NCBI GenBank assembly: GCA_016222925.1
Contig: JACRQB010000180.1
Location: 1 to 8,483, forward strand
Direction: 5' to 3'
Length of the DNA stretch: 8,483 bases
Origin: Nitrospirota bacterium
GTDB lineage: Bacteria; Nitrospirota; Nitrospiria; Nitrospirales; Nitrospiraceae
The notes below the pieces were generated by a model that was not told the origin of the DNA, did no database searches, and worked only from the letters and a program-made list of their open reading frames with translations. The position numbers were made by a program, and so were the translations under genes. Shown here in pieces: positions 1 through 7,213 of this stretch; position 1 is the stretch's first letter; each line of letters starts with the position of its first letter.

Positions 1-196
1 CATGGATCTTTAGTGATGAAACTTAAGATGTCGGGGATCAGGCGAATTCACACTGACCCACGACCGGAGGGTGTGTCGAGTTGACGAACGACCGCCCCCG
101 AAGCGATGCAACCGGATGTTTTCTGGAACACGCAGGTCTTGGGAGGAGAATGAGCCCTCTATTCAAAACGAATCGAGCGCTGATGGTCGTTTTCAG

Positions 197-1112
197 TCAC
201 ACCATGCCTTGCGCACGAAACCATTCGATTTCTTCTTGTAACGAGGCTCGAATGGGACCGGGACGGTATCCCAGTTCACGCTTCGCTTTGTCGATGCTGA
301 CATAATGCGGATATTTCCCCATTCGCACCGAGGCCAGACAGGCCAAGGGTTCCTTATTGGTGAGCCGCCCGGTGATCTCCCCCATCACACCGCCGATGAG
401 GGTCAATGCGTAGGGCACTCGTATTGTCGGCGAGGGGACCCCCGACAACTCTCCCAGTACACCAAGAAAGTCTTTCAAGGAAATGTTTTCTCCGCCGAGG
501 ATGTAGCGATTTCCGATTGTTCCCTTCTCTGCAGCCAGACAATGGCCTTCTGCGGCATCTCGAACATCAACGACATTCAACCCGGAGTCGGTGTACACAG
601 GGAACTTCCCTTTGAGAAATTGAATGATCGTGTGCCCAATGGGGGAGGGTTTTGCGTCGCCAGGGCCGATCGGCGCGGCAAGATTGATGATGATCACCGG
701 AAGGCCCTCTGCACAGGCGTCCATCGCAACGCGATCCGCTTCCAACTTCGAAAGCTCGTAGGCGCCAACGGCTTCGTGATCGTCCTTGAGCATGGTTTCG
801 TCTGCTGAGGGCGAATTCGTTCCGCGCCGAAGGACCGCAGCGGTGCTGGTATGAATCATTTTTCGAACGCCGGCCTTGCGAGCCGCGGTGAGCACATTGC
901 GCGTACCCTGTGTATTGGCGGAACGCATGGCCGCAGGATTTCTGGTGAAAAACTTGACGTTCGCCGCCAGGTGATACACCTCTTCGCAACCCTGGGTGGC
1001 CCGCTCCAAACTCAAGGGATCCAGAATGTCTCCCCTCTGCTCCTCGCTCAGCAAGACGCCGACATAGATGGGCTCCAACAAACCCATTGGCACCTGTGAC
1101 TAACACTTTCAT
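197..1112 (-). pseudogene. hpnA: Broken hopanoid-associated sugar epimerase (HpnA-like, NAD-dependent epimerase/dehydratase family)
   Basis: An extended short-chain dehydrogenase split over two reading frames. The first frame starts at ATG 1112, six bases after AAGGA, and encodes MKVLVTGANGFVG (the GxxGxxG dinucleotide-binding turn) followed by HLCRRLAERG. The sequence then jumps frame near 1043-1033, and the second frame runs from RGDILDP to the TGA at 197. That frame keeps the TS..A strand, the catalytic Y-x-x-x-K (YELSK, about 763-746), the NLAAPIGPGD.KPSP segment, TDSGLN.VDVRDAAEGH and RYILGGENISL, which I recall as typical of HpnA proteins of hopanoid clusters. Compared with relatives, about 25 residues between the first helix and GDILDP are missing, so the lesion is an internal deletion whose length is not a multiple of three. 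Without that strand and loop the Rossmann fold would be damaged even if the frame were restored. No other hopanoid gene is visible here, so a different sugar-nucleotide or dihydroflavonol-reductase-like role is possible. Confidence 0.8.
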
Positions 1113-1118
1113 TGATTG

Positions 1119-1123
1119 TCCTT
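1119..1123 (-). promoter_or_regulatory. Ribosome binding site fixing the hpnA-like start
   Basis: AAGGA on the minus strand lies six bases upstream of ATG 1112. It shows that the true start belongs to the frame holding the GxxGxxG motif and not to the longer downstream frame, which could only start at 1093. This supports reading the gene as frameshifted rather than as a shorter intact gene. Confidence 0.6.
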
Positions 1124-1272
1124 ATCGAAAAAAGGTCTTCGCCTTGGCCCACTTCGCGGAGAGCGGCCAAATTGGAATCTCTCCCCACCGAAGGGTATTG
1201 ACCTCACGCCTCCGAATAAACTCTATTCTCCAGGTCTGTCACGTACGCAACCACCAAACTCCCTCACGCTTT

Positions 1273-1286
1273 CATGTGCTCACATG
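1273..1286. repeat. Dyad CATGTG-CT-CACATG
   Basis: Two perfect 6-base arms are separated by 2 bases. A 2-base gap is too tight for an RNA hairpin of full stem length, so if it is functional a DNA-binding dimer is the likelier reader. It shares the GCTCAC core with the dyad centred 46 bp to the right. Confidence 0.4.
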
Positions 1287-1319
1287 TTCGTCAAACAAGG
1301 ACTGGCGGTAGTGAACCGC

Positions 1320-1331
1320 GCTCACGTGAGC
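1320..1331. repeat. Perfect 12-bp palindrome GCTCACGTGAGC
   Basis: The twelve bases are self-complementary without a gap, and an 8-bp palindrome GCCCGGGC overlaps at 1330-1337. It lies about 46 bp from the 1273-1286 dyad, which also contains GCTCAC. It could be an operator, but no target gene is close: the nearest start codon is that of the hpnA-like gene, about 210 bp to the left. Confidence 0.4.
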
Positions 1332-1553
1332 CCGGGCGTCAAAATTCAGTTGAGACATTTATATGCGGTTGCACATCTGAAAGCAAACCGACTCACGACT
1401 AAAAGATTGAACACGCTGCGGCTGGAAGCACTGGGGGCAAGCCTTGTTTCGAGCATTCAATGGAATAAGCCATAGGTCCATGACCCGCGTATACAGACAA
1501 CCGGAGACTTGGTCGGCGCACGGAGAATGGCGTTCGCGCCTGGCCCATGCGGA

Positions 1554-3348
1554 CTAGATTTCCACCACCACACCGATCTCGACGACCTGCTCAGCGGGAA
1601 TGTGGAAGAACGAACTTGCGCGCTGGGAGTTGCGACTGAGGAAGATGAAGAGCCGTTCCCGCCAGAGCGCCATGCCTGGCTTGGGCGTCGCCAACGAATT
1701 TACGCGGCTCAGGAAGAACGTCGCTCCGTCAAGATCGATATCCAATCCCTGTGTGCGGCATGCCGTGAGCAGACGAGTAATGTCCGGTGTCTCCATGAAT
1801 CCGTACTGGACGACGATTCGCCGGATACCCTTGGCTTTGTTGTGCCGGACGTTCTGCACGAACGAGGGCGGGGTGAGGTCGGTAAACTGGGTCAAGTACA
1901 CAGCCGTTCCTGGGACGCGTGTGAGCGGCTGCCCGAGCACCTCCTTCAAGTAGGTCGTCAGTTGCGGCATTTTGCTCCAGAGGTGCTTCGCGATGAGCCG
2001 CCGCCCACCATGCCAGGTGGTCATCAAGAGAAAAATCCAGGCGCCGAGCACCAGGGGGAGCCAGCCGCCGTGGGGGATCTTCAGCGCATTGGCCCCGAAA
2101 AATGACAGGTCTATGATCAGCAAGAGGCCGGTCACCAGGGCCGCGACCGGCCAACTCCATTTCCACTGACGTCGTACGACGACGGACATCAGCAACGTGG
2201 TCGTGACCATGGTCCCGGCGACGGCAATTCCGTACGCGGCGGCCAGATTGCTGGAAGTGCCAAAGAGCACGACCAGGCTGATGGTGCCGATGAGCATCAA
2301 CACATTCATCGCCGGTACGTAAATTTGTCCGATCTGGGAAGCCGAGGTGTACCGAATGTGTAGGCGTGGCAGATAGCCCAACTGAATCGCCTGATGCGTG
2401 AGGGAAAAGGCGCCGCTGAGCATTGCTTGGGATGCGATGACGGTGGCCAGGGTGGCGAGCATGACCAACGGCAGAAGGAACCAGCCTGGCGCCAGCAAGT
2501 AGAACGGGTTGGTCACGGCGTCCGGCTGCCGAACCTGCAAGGCGCCTTGTCCCAGGTATTGCAGGACGAGCGATGGAAGGACCACGCCATACCAGCCGAG
2601 TCGAATGGGGGATTTCCCGAAGTGCCCCATGTCGGCATACAGGGCTTCGGCTCCCGTCAGGACGAGAAACACGCTTCCCAACACGGCGAAGCCTTGCGTG
2701 GGATGGCTCAGGAGAAACTGGACCGCATAGTAGGGGGTTGAACGCGGCGAACACCTCAGGAGTCTGGAAAGCACTCTTGATCCCCAGAACCGCGAGCGTG
2801 ATGAACCAGATGAGCATGATGGGGCCGAACCATCCGCCGAGCCGTCCGGCTCCGTGTGATTGGACGGCAAAGAACACGAGCAGCACGGTGATGGCGATCG
2901 GCAGCGTGTAGGGTTGATAGGCCGTCGTCTCGACTTCGATGTCTTCCACTGCGCTCAAGACCGAAATGGCCGGTGTGATGATCCCATCGCTGTACACCAA
3001 GGATGCTCCGAGCAAGCCGAGCGCGATCGCCGGGCCGATCCGTAATGGGGAAGCTGATTCTTCTCGGTGGCGCTGCCCTAAGGCCATCAGAGACAGCGTG
3101 CCGCCTTCGCCTTGATTGTCGGCTCGCATGACGAACAGGATGTACTTGACGGTCACGACCAGCAACAGGGCTCAGATAATGAGGGAGAGCAGGCCGATGA
3201 TCGTCGGAAGAGTCACGGGCAAGCCGTGCGAGGCGTGGAAACATTCCCGCAGTGCATAGAGAGGACTGGTCCCGATGTCGCCGTAGGCCACGCCGAGTGC
3301 CGCAAGCGCCATTCCGGTAGTAGTGGATCGCGCGGGCTGGTTACTCAT
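1554..3348 (-). pseudogene. kup: Kup-type potassium uptake permease, interrupted by a stop codon and a frameshift
   Basis: Encodes a KUP/HAK/KT family low-affinity K+ symporter of the inner membrane. The protein can be followed from ATG 3348 (MSNQPAR) to the TAG at 1554; repaired it would be about 597 residues, close to the roughly 620 of E. coli Kup. Family landmarks are VAYGDIGTSPLYALRE in the first membrane segment, VMRADNQGEGG, LGASLVYSDGIITPAISVLSA, LTGAEALYADMGHFG, NLAAAYGIAVAGTM, RVPGTAVYL and the C-terminal VVEI..VVEI. Two lesions break it. Codon 59 is TGA (3174-3172) in SLII-stop-ALLLVV, where family members have Trp (TGG). The second is one extra base in a run of five C (plus-strand G run 2733-2737) between FNP and YYAVQFLL, near codon 204. 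Outside these the sequence is conserved and open, so decay is recent or these are sequence errors. There is no clear ribosome binding site before ATG 3348. Confidence 0.88.
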
Positions 3349-3418
3349 GGGGATGAGGGTAGAGTTGGACGTGGCGGATCACGCGACTCAACGAGTAGAT
3401 GGTGTGCATGCTGAAGGG

Positions 3419-3447
3419 ATCCTAGCCGGTTCGTGAGGTGAGAACAA
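3419..3447 (-). promoter_or_regulatory. Possible sigma-70 promoter for kup
   Basis: On the minus strand TTGTTC (3447-3442) and TAGGAT (3424-3419) are spaced 17 bp apart, about 70 bp upstream of the kup start. The -35 matches consensus at 3 of 6 and the -10 at 4 of 6 positions. This is a weak candidate, supported mainly by its spacing and its place in the 150-bp gap between the ATP-grasp gene and kup. Confidence 0.25.
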
Positions 3448-3498
3448 GGTGGATGGTCGAGGATGGAAAGGTGGAGCGTATATGTCAGGTTTTTCCGA

Positions 3499-4521
3499 TC
3501 ACGCTGCTTTAGCCGGGCGCCAGCGGAGGCCGACGTTCAGGAGTTCTTGGAGCAGTTCCTTGTAGTGGTAGTCCGCTTTCTTTGCCGAATCGGCGAAGTC
3601 TTCATCCTCCGCGATCTGTGGGTTGGGATTAGCTTCCAGGACGTAGAGTTGCCCGTCAGTCATCATCCTCATGTCGATACGCGCGTAGCCGCTGAGTCCG
3701 AGTGCACGATACACCTGTTTCGCTAAATCTTGAATGTCTTCAGCTTTTCCCTCCGGGAGGTTGTCAGCCTCTCGTGATGTGATGCCGTACTTCTGCTGGT
3801 ACTTTCGGCTCCACTTCACACGCTCGGTCGCGATCCGTTTGGCGTCCTCAGGCAGCTTGTCCATGATGAGTTCCCACACAGGCAGCACTTGCAGCTGGCC
3901 GTTGCCGATGATCCCCACGTAGAATTCACGACCCTCGATATACCGCTCGATCAGGGCGCCACTTCCCACACTATTGTGGATGAAGGTTACTCGATCGCCC
4001 AGCTTGTCGTCGTCCTCCACGATTGAGGCTTGGGAGATACCCAACGAGGCTTCTTCACTGACGGATTTGACGATTAATGGGAAGGCGAGCCCTTTAGGCC
4101 GTCTGACCGTGCGCCCCTGAGGGACTTCGATGAATTCTGGATAGGGGATGCGGTGAAAGGACAGCACCTTCTTTGTTAACGCTTTGTCGCGCGCCAACAT
4201 CAGGCCGCGCGGATTACAGCCGGTGTAGGGGAGGTGCAGGAGTTCGAGGTACGACACGACGTGCTGATCGTAGACGGCGACGCCGTCAAATTCTTCGAGT
4301 AGGTTGAAGGCAATGTCCGGCTTCCAACCCTCGATGGCCGAATGGATCACGTCGAGCTCGCTTTTAACGCCGAGCGGGAGTACCTCATGCCCTAGCTTCT
4401 TCAATGTGGAGACGACATCGTGCTCTGTCCGCCACGCGACGGTTTTCAGATCGTGACCATTCACCTGCTCCGGCGGGACGAGGTCTTCATGCATGAGGAC
4501 GAGGACGCGCAGTCGTTTCAT
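3499..4521 (-). CDS. ATP-grasp ligase of the D-Ala-D-Ala ligase superfamily, substrate unknown
   Basis: A 340-residue ATP-grasp enzyme that would join a carboxylate, activated as an acyl-phosphate, to an amine. Residues 68-80 (PDIAFNLLEEFDG) and 98-113 (PYTGCN...LARDK) match the N-terminal and central parts of D-alanine-D-alanine ligases. PLIVKSVSEEASLGIS (148-163) holds the ATP-contacting Lys and the flexible loop, and LIERYIEGREF (190-200) the adenine-binding strand. RIDMR (281-285) with LEANPNP (295-301) gives the Mg2+ ligands Asp283, Glu296 and Asn298. True Ddl enzymes have an EVNT.PG ending where this has EANPNPQIAEDEDFA, so D-Ala-D-Ala synthesis is unlikely. Its start overlaps the stop of the metallopeptidase gene by 4 nt (ATGA), implying translational coupling and a shared substrate pathway. 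A cytoplasmic peptide or amino-acid ligase is the best guess; the substrate cannot be read from sequence. Confidence 0.85.
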   Translation of the reverse strand: MKRLRVLVLMHEDLVPPEQVNGHDLKTVAWRTEHDVVSTLKKLGHEVLPLGVKSELDVIHSAIEGWKPDIAFNLLEEFDGVAVYDQHVVSYLELLHLPYTGCNPRGLMLARDKALTKKVLSFHRIPYPEFIEVPQGRTVRRPKGLAFPLIVKSVSEEASLGISQASIVEDDDKLGDRVTFIHNSVGSGALIERYIEGREFYVGIIGNGQLQVLPVWELIMDKLPEDAKRIATERVKWSRKYQQKYGITSREADNLPEGKAEDIQDLAKQVYRALGLSGYARIDMRMMTDGQLYVLEANPNPQIAEDEDFADSAKKADYHYKELLQELLNVGLRWRPAKAA

Positions 4522-5591
4522 AAGGCCACCCGATGGCGCCCACTCCGCAAGAAGTTCATGGTGTGGACGGTCAGGAGGATGGTGAAATCGAGTTTGGCCT
4601 GCTCTTCTGCTACGGGAACTCGCAGATTCAATTCACGGCATCGACGAATCATATCCTCCAGCACCTGGTCGATCGTGTATTGATACTCGCCGGTCCAACT
4701 CGCGACCTTGCGTCGAACTTCGCGGCGAAACCGATTGAGAAAGGTGGCCGCACTTGGCCTATTTGCATGGTTGGGCAGGTGGGAGAAGAGCCGCTTGAGA
4801 TCCGGGTCATACTGCGACTGGCGCTCAACGCCATAATGCCTTCGCTTGCGCTCATAGTGTTCGCGAAGGGTCTTCTTGAGATTGGGAAGCGGATCGATTT
4901 CTTCATATGTGGTGACGGAAGGGGAGATGCCCTGGAGGCTGTTCATGAGGCCATCCACATATCTGAGCTTCTTCAGAACGGGCCAGCCACGGTATCGCTC
5001 CTCCCATAGGGAGTCCGGTGTCAGCCAGACGGCAAAGGTTTCAGCGAAGTCTTCATCCGGATGACTCTGCGCATACCATAAATCCAGGTGGCGGACGAAA
5101 CTCCGGCTATAGGGACGAGGCGAGTAATACATCGGATACTGTTGGGACGATTTACCAAAAATTTGCTGGCGGGTCTTGCGCCGCCGGATCTTGTACGCGT
5201 TCTCGATGGCATGGCCGGCTTCGTGGCGGAGAATGCGCAGGCACCATTCCGTTGTTCCACCTTCGACTTCGAGCATTTGGGCTAGTTCGAGTTTCGCGAG
5301 GCGAGGATGAGCAAGGTAAAAGGGTACTGCAATGCCGGGAATCCCATCGGGTGTGAACCATTCATTGGAGAGCCAGAAGTGCGGGCGAAACAGCAAGCGA
5401 CGTTCTTCCAGCTCACGGGTCAACTCTGTGATCGGCTGTTCGAGAAACCCGCCCTTGAGTCCGAGGTGCAGATCGCATATCGGGAGATCCAACAATGCGT
5501 CGTCGGGCCAGGAGGCCCATGTTGGTTCGTCGTGGCCCACAGCCGGAGTCTTGAGCACGTCTGAAACCGTACGGTCCATGAGACACTTCAT
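4518..5591 (-). CDS. Putative zinc-dependent metallopeptidase (HEAGH, gluzincin-like)
   Basis: A 357-residue protein with LRHEAGHAIENAY at 121-133. His123 and His127 would bind zinc and Glu124 would be the general base. DEDFAETFAVWL (179-190) supplies a likely third ligand, Glu184, an arrangement seen in gluzincin-type peptidases. It resembles the 'putative zinc-binding metallopeptidase' group. There is no signal peptide or membrane segment, so it should be cytoplasmic. The C-terminal third is rich in Arg and Lys and looks helical. The start is uncertain: ATG 5591 directly abuts GGAGG, whereas ATG 5579 (residue 5) has the same GGAGG 11-12 bases upstream and may be the real start. The 4-nt overlap with the following ATP-grasp gene suggests that the two act together, for example as opposing or sequential steps on one peptide. 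The substrate is unknown. Confidence 0.8.
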   Translation of the reverse strand: MKCLMDRTVSDVLKTPAVGHDEPTWASWPDDALLDLPICDLHLGLKGGFLEQPITELTRELEERRLLFRPHFWLSNEWFTPDGIPGIAVPFYLAHPRLAKLELAQMLEVEGGTTEWCLRILRHEAGHAIENAYKIRRRKTRQQIFGKSSQQYPMYYSPRPYSRSFVRHLDLWYAQSHPDEDFAETFAVWLTPDSLWEERYRGWPVLKKLRYVDGLMNSLQGISPSVTTYEEIDPLPNLKKTLREHYERKRRHYGVERQSQYDPDLKRLFSHLPNHANRPSAATFLNRFRREVRRKVASWTGEYQYTIDQVLEDMIRRCRELNLRVPVAEEQAKLDFTILLTVHTMNFLRSGRHRVAL

Positions 5592-5625
5592 CCTCCATAG
5601 GGCCTGTCGGTTCGGCCCATGAAAA

Positions 5626-5634
5626 ACTATAGCA
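5626..5634 (-). promoter_or_regulatory. Extended -10 promoter candidate for the metallopeptidase/ATP-grasp pair
   Basis: The minus strand reads TGCTATAGT: an extended -10 (TG-N) followed by a hexamer matching TATAAT at 5 of 6 positions. No good -35 lies 16-18 bp upstream, which extended -10 promoters can tolerate. It would start transcription about 28 bp before ATG 5591, in the 139-bp gap after the phosphatase gene. Confidence 0.4.
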
Positions 5635-5714
5635 TTCTTTGTTCAAGCTGCTGGTGAGGCTGATGTGACTGACCTTCGAGGAGCGAGAGGAGGAACAAAT
5701 TGTCCACACCTGTT

Positions 5715-5728
5715 CCAGTTTGAACTGG
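5715..5728. repeat. Dyad CCAGTT-TG-AACTGG
   Basis: Perfect 6-base arms around 2 bases sit immediately past the stop of the phosphatase gene. As RNA it could form a 5-bp stem with a 4-base loop, but no U-run follows in either direction. It may be an operator for the leftward peptidase operon about 125 bp away, or chance. Confidence 0.35.
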
Positions 5729-5730
5729 GA

Positions 5731-6228
5731 TTACGGTTTCACGGGCCCTCGGTGTCCGGGAAACTGTGAAAGTCGTGCCATCAATGCCGGCACGGATGCC
5801 CAAATGTGGTCGATGACCGACTCCACATAGTCTCGCGCTTGGACGAGATCACGCTCCCAATCAGGCAGAGCTTCGTGCAGGTCGAGAATCGGGGTTTCTT
5901 TGCCGTGGGACACTTCATTGAAGAGTGGAACCGTCAGACCGAATTGCCGCTGAATAAACTCACGATGGTTCAGACTCATGGCAATAATAAAATCAACCCG
6001 ATCGATCAGTTCCTTGGTCAGTGCTTGTGGAATGTGCGCAGAGGGGTCGATGCCTTTCCGGATCAGTGGGTGACAGACCACCAGGGGAATCGATTGAGGC
6101 GAGGCTTTGATGCCAGCTGATTCAACTCGGTAGCAGGACTGTGGATCGCTCTGTGCCCGGACCGCATATTCGGCCGTCACGCTGCGGAACACGTTTCCCG
6201 TGCAAACAAAGAGAATGGACTGCATCAT
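5731..6228 (-). CDS. Low-molecular-weight protein-tyrosine-phosphatase-like protein
   Basis: A 165-residue protein of the low-molecular-weight phosphotyrosine phosphatase/arsenate reductase fold. The phosphate-binding loop is at the very N-terminus: ILFVCTGNVFRS (5-16), a C-x5-R-S signature with nucleophile Cys9 and Arg15. ESAGI (36-40) and the HIPQALT segment (65-71) are also typical. The general-acid loop is unusual: family members commonly show an Asp-Pro pair, and here the equivalent stretch is ILDLHEALPDWERD (114-127), leaving Asp116 or Asp123 as candidates. Such enzymes dephosphorylate tyrosine kinases of exopolysaccharide export or, in thioredoxin-linked versions, reduce arsenate. No kinase, capsule or ars gene is next to it, so its role is open. 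It is divergent from ttcA with 70 bp between start codons. ATG 6228 and ATG 6225 are both possible starts and neither has a clear ribosome binding site. Confidence 0.85.
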   Translation of the reverse strand: MMQSILFVCTGNVFRSVTAEYAVRAQSDPQSCYRVESAGIKASPQSIPLVVCHPLIRKGIDPSAHIPQALTKELIDRVDFIIAMSLNHREFIQRQFGLTVPLFNEVSHGKETPILDLHEALPDWERDLVQARDYVESVIDHIWASVPALMARLSQFPGHRGPVKP

Positions 6229-6262
6229 GGGCGGTTCGTCTGCTCCATGTACCAGCGGATGG

Positions 6263-6292
6263 TCGACAGGACAGCTCCAGAGCGGCTACAAT
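6263..6292 (+). promoter_or_regulatory. Sigma-70-like promoter of ttcA, probably giving a leaderless mRNA
   Basis: TCGACA (6263-6268) and TACAAT (6287-6292) each match the consensus at 5 of 6 positions and are 18 bp apart, in the divergent 70-bp gap before ttcA. The expected transcription start, 6-7 bp past the -10, falls at 6298-6299, on the A of the ttcA ATG. The absence of a ribosome binding site before that ATG agrees with a leaderless transcript. Confidence 0.5.
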
Positions 6293-6298
6293 CGCGCC

Positions 6299-7213
6299 AT
6301 GCCTATCTCTGCCACGGCCACGCCACGTCGTAAACTCGACGAAGAAACCGAGAAGCTTCAGACACGCCTCTGCCGCCTGGTGGGGCAAGCGATTGCTGAC
6401 TATCGCCTTATTGAGGACGGCGACAAGGTCATGGTGTGTCTGTCGGGCGGCAAAGATAGTTATGGTTTACTCGACATCCTACTCGTGCTGCAACCTCGCG
6501 CCCCGATCCATTTTGACCTGATTGCCGTCAACCTCGACCAAAAGCAGCCAGGATTTCCGGCGGACGTCCTGCCGGATTATCTGACCAGTAGAGGAGTCCG
6601 CTTCCACATCGAGTCACGCGATACCTATTCGGTTGTGAAACGACTGATTCCCGAAGGACAGACGACGTGCTCCTTGTGCTCGCGCCTTCGCAGGGGACAT
6701 CTCTATCGTATCGCCAGTGAGCTGGGGGCCACGAAAATCGCGCTCGGACATCATCGGGATGACATTGTCGAAACGCTCTTTCTGAATCTCTTCTATACAG
6801 GCAAGTTGAAAGCGATTCCACCAAAACTGCGTTCAAAGGATGGGCGGCATCTGGTTATCCGTCCGCTGGCGTTTGTGAAAGAGGCCGATCTCGCACGATA
6901 TGCTGAGCTGAGAGGATTCCCAATCATTCCCTGCGACCTCTGCGGCTCTCAAGAGGATTTGAAGCGAAAGAAAGTAAAAACATTTCTTCAGCAATGGGAG
7001 CGAGAATCGCCCGGTTGTTCCGACAGCATCGCCGCGGCATTGACCAACGTCGCGCCCTCGCTCTTGATGGATCCACGACTCTTTGACTTTACATCGCTGA
7101 CAGCAGAGGCTGGTCATCAGCCGGAAGGCGATGCGTGGTTAGATCAAGAACCGGTTCCTCACGAGAATGGAGCAGCTGCGTCTATATCGACCGAGTTGCT
7201 TCACCACCCCTGA
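6299..7213 (+). CDS. ttcA: tRNA 2-thiocytidine(32) synthetase TtcA
   Basis: TtcA replaces the oxygen at C2 of cytidine 32 in certain tRNAs with sulfur, using ATP and an iron-sulfur cluster. From ATG 6299 the protein has 304 residues, close to the roughly 310 of the E. coli enzyme. It shows the PP-loop SGGKDS (49-54) for ATP adenylation, AVNLDQKQPGFP (76-87), the cysteine pair CSLC followed by SRLRRG (124-133), ALGHHRDDIVETL (148-160), and PCDLCGSQE (211-219), which supplies the remaining cluster cysteine. The full set of motifs makes the assignment firm. An in-frame extension to ATG 6200 lies within the divergent phosphatase gene and adds nothing family-like, so 6299 is preferred; no Shine-Dalgarno precedes it. 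The tail after about residue 245 is variable in the family. It is co-directional with the amoC pair but separated by a 305-bp gap, so it is probably an independent unit. Confidence 0.95.
   Translation: MPISATATPRRKLDEETEKLQTRLCRLVGQAIADYRLIEDGDKVMVCLSGGKDSYGLLDILLVLQPRAPIHFDLIAVNLDQKQPGFPADVLPDYLTSRGVRFHIESRDTYSVVKRLIPEGQTTCSLCSRLRRGHLYRIASELGATKIALGHHRDDIVETLFLNLFYTGKLKAIPPKLRSKDGRHLVIRPLAFVKEADLARYAELRGFPIIPCDLCGSQEDLKRKKVKTFLQQWERESPGCSDSIAAALTNVAPSLLMDPRLFDFTSLTAEAGHQPEGDAWLDQEPVPHENGAAASISTELLHHP

Larger units (their letters stand above)
1113..1553. other. Gene-free interval between the two broken genes
   Basis: I see no convincing gene in these 441 nt. A rightward open frame from 1116 to 1475 exists, but its product matches no family I know and has no good ribosome binding site. 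The interval must hold the leader of the hpnA-like gene on the right-to-left strand and the 3' end of kup. It contains two dyads (1273-1286 and 1320-1331, listed separately) and a small GGCG-TTCG-CGCC hairpin at 1529-1540, just past the kup stop, which lacks a U-tract and is too weak to call a terminator. Confidence 0.5.

Noticed and set aside
1..196. A gene at the left edge, for example a leftward start at position 3
   Set aside because: Only three bases of it would be inside the window and no ribosome binding site precedes it; the short rightward frame from 81 is unrecognisable.
305..808. Rightward 167-codon open frame antisense to the hpnA-like gene
   Set aside because: It lies wholly opposite conserved epimerase codons and its translation matches nothing; a shadow frame.
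1116..1475. Rightward 119-codon open frame between the broken genes
   Set aside because: The product is unrecognisable, the start has no good ribosome binding site, and the composition is no different from random open frames.
1529..1540. GGCG-TTCG-CGCC hairpin as a kup terminator
   Set aside because: Only a 4-bp stem and no U-tract on either strand.
2733..2737. Programmed frameshift in kup
   Set aside because: There is no classic slippery heptamer with a downstream pseudoknot or stimulatory site, and Kup proteins are not known to use frameshifting.
3172..3174. Selenocysteine or stop-codon recoding at the TGA in kup
   Set aside because: The family residue here is Trp, not Cys; I see no selenocysteine insertion hairpin after the codon; and the gene has a second, unrelated lesion. 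A nonsense mutation or a sequence error is simpler.
3499..4521. Calling the ATP-grasp gene ddl
   Set aside because: The C-terminal metal-binding motif (EANPNPQIAEDEDFA) and the pairing with a metallopeptidase differ from true D-alanine-D-alanine ligases.
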